Program-made: the position numbers and the translations under genes
Shown here: one piece after another, positions 63,993 through 64,000 of the stretch
Position numbering within the stretch: position 1 is the stretch's first letter
How the letters are laid out: each line of letters begins with the position of its first letter
Assembly (NCBI RefSeq): GCF_003606345.3
Contig: NZ_CP031844.2
Location: 1,240,001 to 1,304,000 of the forward strand
DNA length: 64,000 nucleotides
Direction: 5' to 3'
Source: Bartonella krasnovii
GTDB lineage: Bacteria; Pseudomonadota; Alphaproteobacteria; Rhizobiales; Rhizobiaceae
The notes under the pieces: generated by a model
Seen by the model: the letters and a program-made list of their open reading frames with translations, nothing else
Databases searched by the model: none
What the model was told of the DNA's origin: nothing

Positions 63993-64000
63993 TATCTCTT

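Overview
The window is from a low-GC alphaproteobacterium of the Rhizobiales, almost certainly a Bartonella. The evidence is the gene order of the thyA-folA-hflK-hflC-degP-miaA-ilvB block and of the dcw cluster, a circularly permuted two-piece tmRNA whose tag reads ANDNYAEARLAA, an alphaproteobacterial SspB next to it, and AT-rich intergenic DNA with many short decaying genes. The species cannot be fixed from the sequence alone. No tRNA, rRNA, insertion sequence, prophage or CRISPR array was recognised.

Layout. 1-2,860: two tandem cycA-type amino-acid permeases, the first cut by the window edge, each with its own terminator. 2,911-6,811: ilvC, pdxJ and a stand-alone RecD-like helicase, all on the minus strand. 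6,812-11,583: the accessory part. It holds a frameshifted remnant that resembles a type III restriction subunit, an intact D-2-hydroxyacid dehydrogenase, an intact MFS transporter, and a badly broken Fe(II)/2-oxoglutarate oxygenase of the asparagine-oxygenase type. The last three look like one acquired operon in decay. 11,584-20,252: ilvB (with a candidate attenuator but no ilvH/ilvN beside it), miaA, degP, hflC, hflK, folA and thyA. 20,473-27,692: four tandem kgtP-type 2-oxoglutarate permease paralogues, all exactly 435 codons, each with its own terminator and with clear signs of gene conversion between copies 2 and 3. 27,760-36,284: a DUF2853 gene, ssrA, sspB, two small conserved genes, a UvrD/PcrA helicase, a hexapeptide acetyltransferase, a SCO1/SenC protein, prmA and an aminopeptidase P. 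36,418-61,027: ligA, recN, bamD, lpxC and then the complete dcw cluster from ftsZ back to rsmH, all on the minus strand and tightly packed, without mraZ. 61,292-63,992: rnpB, a small lytic transglycosylase, 1.3 kb with no visible gene, and an unrecognised poly-serine membrane protein.

How the genes work together. The dcw block makes UDP-MurNAc-pentapeptide (MurB, C, D, E, F, Ddl), moves it to lipid II (MraY, MurG) and builds the septum (FtsL, I, W, Q, A, Z). LpxC and BamD add outer-membrane functions and RecN and LigA DNA repair. The tmRNA tags stalled peptides, and SspB is expected to hand them to ClpXP. HflKC and DegP serve membrane and periplasmic protein quality control. The duplicated CycA and KgtP carriers suggest selection for uptake of small amino acids and 2-oxoglutarate-like acids from the host. 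The most unusual region is 7,844-11,021. Coordinates rest on reading the sequence by eye, and family assignments are from remembered motifs, not from a search.
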